From NCBI GenBank assembly GCA_947074245.1, contig CAMTOW010000128.1, forward strand, positions 1-6,360: a stretch of 6,360 bases of DNA. Reading direction: 5' to 3'. A program made the position numbers and the translations under genes. A model generated the notes under the pieces. It saw nothing but the letters and a program-made list of their open reading frames with translations, made no database searches and was not told the DNA's origin. This stretch comes from an uncultured Bacteroidales bacterium (GTDB lineage Bacteria; Bacteroidota; Bacteroidia; Bacteroidales; JAUNSR01). Shown here piece after piece: positions 3,888-6,360 of this stretch; positions within the stretch are counted from its first letter, which is position 1; every line of letters starts with the position of its first letter.

Positions 3888-6360
3888 TTAATAACCGATG
3901 TCGCGTCGACGATCACCACGGTTTCCCGAAGCCGGACGCCCCGTTCCGCGAATCTCTTCAGAGCCCCCCTTACCTTTACCGCCCATTGTATTAAACTGAT
4001 AGGAGAACCCGATCAGAAAATAGTCGGTCAGCATATTGGTTTGGATATCCTCCATATAATTTCCCGTAATGGAACGGCGCACATTGGAGCGCTGTTGTAA
4101 AAGATCGTAGACTTTACAGAATAAAGAAGCCTGCTTATTTTTCAGAAACGACCAGTTGGCCTGCGCGTTCCAAATAAACTCCGTCCGCTGGAAAGACGCC
4201 GAGTAACCGCTATTTCCGCGATAATTGAAATCGGTACGGATGTTGATGTCTTTCGGTAAATTCACGCCGACATTGATCATCCCCCCATAGCTCTGGACGG
4301 TTTGATTGGAACGTTTGGTAAGCGAGTTGTCGGTTCGGGAAATGCTGTAATTGCCTCGCAATTCGACATCGAATTCATCGATTCGATAAGCGATATGAGC
4401 GTTCTCGGAGAAATTGACAGTTCCGGATCGGTTCTTATTACCATCGGAGAATCCGATACGACGATTGTATCCCGCCGAACTATGCGACCCGACCGTAAAC
4501 TTCTTATTCGACAAAGGGGTATTGAGCATAAACATCCCGTAAACATTCCATACACCGTTTACATTGACAGGACGGGTAGTCTGCACACCGGTTTCGCGAT
4601 TGTAGGTAGTTTGGTTGACGATGCTGTTCATTACCACATTCCCATTAAGCATGGCAGTAATCGATCGTTGCTTTTCGGCCAAGTAATGACTGTATCGCGC
4701 CATGAAGTAATTGTTGTAGCTCGGGTTCAGATCGAGATTTCCTTCGCGCACGATCAGCGGATTGGTGATGTTCTTCGACGGCTGCAACTGACTGATGGAG
4801 GGTTGCTGCGTTCTACCCCGGTATTGCAGGCGCAAGTTTTTGCGCTTATCCCAGAGATACGTAAAATCGAGTGCCGGACCGAAATTCAACACACTCCGAC
4901 TATACGAGCGATCTTCGTCGAGATAGTTGGTCGATTTGGAATGAGAAGGATCGAGATTGACACCAATGGTGTAATTGTATTTATCGCGTACGGTACGCAT
5001 ATTGACACCGATGCGCTGCGTAAAGGTTACGTTTCGGAAATGGTCGCTATATAGCGAATCGAAATCGGTCTCGTACGATTCACGAATATCGGACCAGTTG
5101 TATGAATAACGTTTGGATTCGTTGATCGCCGAATTGAGGCTATAAGCGAATTGAAGAAACCGATTGTTGCCAAAGGGTTCGACATACGTGGCACGCATCC
5201 GAATCCCGTTGCGGACGGTATGCTGAGTCTGTTTTTGATGAATGGACGTATCGCGAACCGCTGTGAGATCCAAAGCCGAATCACCATAAATGGTCGAGGA
5301 GTTGGCATATGTGGTTCCGTCGGTATCCTCGCCGGTATAGGCGACGGTCAGGCTGAACTTACGTCCGGCTTTTCGGGCCGACTCACGGATAAGCGTGGCG
5401 CGCAATCCATAGTTGAACTGATCTGACTCGGTACGATTGTCACTCACCCCTTGATTGATCTGAAATCCATCCGAACCGGTCGTAATGAAATCGCTGGCAT
5501 CGTTGCCCCGATTATGCGCATAACCGATGGTGGGATACATTTCGAGCCGCGTGAGCGAATCGATTTTCCATTCGATCTGGAAGTTTCCTTTCACATTGCG
5601 GTTCTTATTCCATGAATTAAACTGCTCATTATAATAGGTTGAACTATCCTGCAATAAGTTTTCGCGATCGGTATGAGTCTTGACATGCTCGTTGGCATAT
5701 CCGAACAGCAAGTCACCACCGAAGCGGGAGCCGTTGGGACTAAAGAGATTAAAGTTGGAGCCGACATTGCCCGAAGTGGTAATCCCATTACCCGAACCTC
5801 CGAAGCCATCGCCCGAATAACCGACGTTGTTGGTATTATTGGCGCCCCCCAACACGGAGATCTGATTATCGCCCACGAAGCGATTGATCATCATATTTAC
5901 TTTATACCGATCTTTATTGCCATAAGCAGCCGAACCGTTTCCGAACCAACCCTTCTTCATACCCGGTTTGACGGTCAGGTTGATTACTTTTTCCTCTTCG
6001 CCATCGTCCACTCCGGTTTTGCGAGCCTCTTCGCTTTTGCGGTCGATTACCTGAAGTTTGTCGATCCTTTCGGCGGTAATGTTTTTGGTAGCCACTTTGG
6101 TATCGGTACCGAAGAACTCTTTTCCATCGACTAAAATCTTATTGATCGCTTTGCCCGCCACGGTGATGTTTCCATCCGAAGCCACTTCTACGCCGGGAAG
6201 CTTTTTAAGCAATTCTTCGAGCATCGCATTTTGCTGGAGTTTATAAGCCGAGGCAGTATATTCGGTCGTATCGAGCTTGACAACTATTTCGGGAGCCTTC
6301 CCCTCCACAACAGCTTCGCCAAGGAGAAGCGATGACGGAAAGAGATAGATTTCGCCCACG
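3888..6360 (-). CDS. TonB-receptor-like outer-membrane beta-barrel protein (5' end beyond the window)
   Basis: Outer-membrane protein resembling the TonB-dependent receptor / OMP beta-barrel families abundant in Bacteroidota; substrate unknown. The frame is open through the right edge. The GTG at 6357-6359 is an internal Val, not a start, so the signal peptide and the usual N-terminal carboxypeptidase-regulatory-like domain are probably off-window. Visible residues 1-20 (GEIYLFPSSLLLGEAVVEG) look like the end of that domain. A plug-like domain spans about 36-131, with LEELLKKLPGVEV, then ITVAGKAINKILVDGKEFFG at 65-84, and ends EEKVINLTVKPG. The rest, to about 789, alternates polar and hydrophobic residues with many aromatics, as in a large barrel. 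It finishes with the strand DYFLIGFSYQF. A 34-residue tail with 10 Gly and 6 Arg follows the last strand. There is no SusD-like partner in view, which argues against calling it SusC. The gene lies 71 bp upstream of cls on the same strand. Confidence 0.88.
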   Translation of the reverse strand, partial: VGEIYLFPSSLLLGEAVVEGKAPEIVVKLDTTEYTASAYKLQQNAMLEELLKKLPGVEVASDGNITVAGKAINKILVDGKEFFGTDTKVATKNITAERIDKLQVIDRKSEEARKTGVDDGEEEKVINLTVKPGMKKGWFGNGSAAYGNKDRYKVNMMINRFVGDNQISVLGGANNTNNVGYSGDGFGGSGNGITTSGNVGSNFNLFSPNGSRFGGDLLFGYANEHVKTHTDRENLLQDSSTYYNEQFNSWNKNRNVKGNFQIEWKIDSLTRLEMYPTIGYAHNRGNDASDFITTGSDGFQINQGVSDNRTESDQFNYGLRATLIRESARKAGRKFSLTVAYTGEDTDGTTYANSSTIYGDSALDLTAVRDTSIHQKQTQHTVRNGIRMRATYVEPFGNNRFLQFAYSLNSAINESKRYSYNWSDIRESYETDFDSLYSDHFRNVTFTQRIGVNMRTVRDKYNYTIGVNLDPSHSKSTNYLDEDRSYSRSVLNFGPALDFTYLWDKRKNLRLQYRGRTQQPSISQLQPSKNITNPLIVREGNLDLNPSYNNYFMARYSHYLAEKQRSITAMLNGNVVMNSIVNQTTYNRETGVQTTRPVNVNGVWNVYGMFMLNTPLSNKKFTVGSHSSAGYNRRIGFSDGNKNRSGTVNFSENAHIAYRIDEFDVELRGNYSISRTDNSLTKRSNQTVQSYGGMINVGVNLPKDINIRTDFNYRGNSGYSASFQRTEFIWNAQANWSFLKNKQASLFCKVYDLLQQRSNVRRSITGNYMEDIQTNMLTDYFLIGFSYQFNTMGGKGKGGSEEIRGTGRPASGNRGDRRRDIGY

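Noticed and set aside
4302..6246. Plus-strand open frames up to 250 codons opposite the barrel gene
   Set aside because: They are antisense to a continuous barrel and plug coding frame and look like composition-driven shadow frames.
6357..6359. GTG as the start codon of the barrel gene
   Set aside because: It lies at the window edge, has no signal peptide after it, and the downstream residues look like the end of an N-terminal domain. The gene continues beyond the window.
3888..6360. SusC of a polysaccharide utilisation locus
   Set aside because: There is no SusD-like gene on the 3' side, where cls follows instead. The short plug and barrel pattern fits the more general outer-membrane barrel family better.

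Overview
The window looks like one end of a draft or metagenomic contig from a member of the Bacteroidota, most likely the Bacteroidales. Three things suggest this. There is a lipoprotein with a DUF4369-like N-terminus and a TlpA/thioredoxin C-terminus. There is a long TonB-receptor-like outer-membrane barrel of the type common in that phylum. A TAnnTTTG-type -7 promoter element sits before rsmD, and no Shine-Dalgarno sequence stands out at the starts examined. I cannot name a genus from the sequence alone. The first 57 bases are not genomic: they match an Illumina P7/TruSeq adapter with an 8-base index, so the left edge is an assembly or trimming artefact.

Layout: (1) 1-57, adapter. (2) 58-1134, minus strand, a secreted thiol-disulfide oxidoreductase lipoprotein whose last residues are cut off by the adapter. 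(3) 1135-1437, a divergent intergenic region with two copies of a 38-bp repeat 66 bp apart and a -7-like promoter element for the next gene. (4) 1438-2070, plus strand, rsmD (16S rRNA m2G966 methyltransferase) with an unusual acidic, repetitive C-terminal tail. (5) 2071-2382, a convergent intergenic region with two copies of a 35-bp repeat 64 bp apart, a possible decayed third copy, and a strong stem-loop that can terminate transcription from both sides. (6) 2383-3816, minus strand, cardiolipin synthase. (7) 3888-6360, minus strand, a TonB-receptor-like outer-membrane beta-barrel protein whose N-terminus lies beyond the right edge.

The barrel gene and the cardiolipin synthase gene lie head-to-tail on the minus strand, 71 bp apart with no visible terminator between them, so they may share a transcript that ends at the stem-loop near 2231-2272. 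Three of the four genes concern the cell envelope (periplasmic redox, membrane phospholipid, outer membrane); rsmD is a housekeeping rRNA modification gene.

I found no convincing undescribed multi-gene system. The points most worth a second look are the two unrelated intergenic repeat pairs on either side of rsmD, the repetitive RsmD tail, the Gly/Arg-rich tail after the last beta strand of the barrel protein, and the adapter contamination.
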